From assembly GCA_003152595.1 (NCBI GenBank), contig PMAM01000212.1, positions 1 through 5,917 on the forward strand: 5,917 nt of DNA. Direction: 5' to 3'. The notes under the pieces were generated by a model. That model saw only the letters and a program-made list of their open reading frames with translations, was not told where the DNA came from and made no database searches. The DNA is from Acidobacterium sp. (lineage in GTDB: Bacteria; Acidobacteriota; Terriglobia; Terriglobales; Acidobacteriaceae). Each line of letters opens with the position of its first letter. Position 1 is the first letter of the stretch. Positions 5,794 to 5,917 of the stretch are shown here, piece after piece. Made by a program: the position numbers and the translations under genes.

Positions 5794-5846
5794 GGGGGCT
5801 TCAGCCCGTGGAAACGCCCTCGCAAAAAGAAAGCGGCCTTCAGGCC
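5794..5846. repeat. Two CTTCAG-centred hairpins
   Basis: GGGCT-TC-AGCCC (5796-5807) and GGCCT-TC-AGGCC (5835-5846) share the CTTCAG centre with the hairpin at 131-148. They lie 28 bp apart, separated by GTGGAAACGCCCTCGCAAAAAGAAAG. The short A-rich stretch between them gives TTTTT on the minus strand, just past the 5835-5846 stem, but no gene is close enough to call it a terminator. Confidence 0.5.
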
Positions 5847-5869
5847 CGGGCCATCCCCACGCCCAAACT

Positions 5870-5898
5870 TCCGGAAAGCCGGTTAACCGTCCGGAAAG
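5870..5898. repeat. Palindrome between direct repeats
   Basis: TCCGGAAAG occurs at 5870-5878 and 5890-5898, 20 bp apart (about two helical turns), on either side of the perfect palindrome CGGTTAACCG (5880-5889). This could be a protein-binding site or part of a repeat cut by the window end. The next gene is not visible, so no role is assigned. Confidence 0.45.
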
Positions 5899-5917
5899 AT
5901 TCCAGAATTGCCGGGAC

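Larger units (their letters stand above)
5374..5917. other. Gene-free, repeat-dense region downstream of glgC
   Basis: The 544 bp after glgC contain no credible gene: short frames exist on both strands but follow the repeats and show no domain or ribosome binding site. The stretch holds three hairpin elements with related flanks, two CTTCAG-centred hairpins, a 16-bp-period direct repeat, and a palindrome between direct repeats at the right end. No strong intrinsic terminator follows glgC; only the small palindrome CTCGCGAG (5382-5389) is near the stop. No tRNA or other RNA gene was recognised. Confidence 0.6.

Noticed and set aside
5414..5825. Short minus-strand reading frames (75-91 codons) downstream of glgC
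   Set aside because: They overlap one another, run through hairpin repeats, and show no recognisable domain.
5374..5917. CRISPR array or tRNA in the 3' gene-free region
   Set aside because: The repeats are few, of different sequence and irregularly spaced. No cloverleaf with conserved T-loop GTTCRA and acceptor pairing was found.

Overview
This is a GC-rich chromosomal window, most likely from the Acidobacteriota (Terriglobia / Acidobacteriaceae-like). That placement is an inference. It rests on the style of the small hypothetical proteins, the acidobacterial-looking GlgC and split methylmalonyl-CoA mutase, and intergenic regions filled with short hairpin repeats of the CCTGAGCGA...AGTCGAA type. 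No rRNA, tRNA, CRISPR array, transposase or phage gene was recognised.

Layout, left to right: (i) 1-858 has no convincing gene. It holds a decayed tandem repeat with a period near 209 bp (clear copies begin at about 1, 420 and 629) and two strong hairpins. (ii) 859-2454, minus strand: catalytic large subunit of a split methylmalonyl-CoA mutase, with no B12-binding domain. (iii) 2469-2993, plus strand: YcxB-like membrane protein, starting head-to-head with the mutase only 14 bp away. (iv) 2998-3486, minus strand: unrecognised two-helix membrane protein, ending 4 bp from the stop of the YcxB-like gene. (v) 3646-3960, plus strand: small acidic hypothetical protein with a TTG start. (vi) 4108-5373, plus strand: complete glgC (ADP-glucose pyrophosphorylase). 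(vii) 5374-5917: gene-free DNA packed with short inverted and direct repeats.

The genes do not form one pathway. The mutase belongs to propionate/methylmalonyl-CoA metabolism and links to succinyl-CoA. GlgC makes the glucosyl donor for glycogen. The three small proteins have no assigned role. Gene directions alternate, so most are probably transcribed alone.

The most interesting structure is non-coding. An identical extended -10-like sequence (TGCTAGACT) lies exactly 6 nt before the start codons of two unrelated genes on opposite strands, which suggests leaderless transcripts. Hairpin elements in the 3' region keep their flanks while both arms of the stem change together. The degenerate 209-bp array on the left keeps one reading frame open in three copies. 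No new multi-gene system (defence, toxin-antitoxin or mobile) is supported here.
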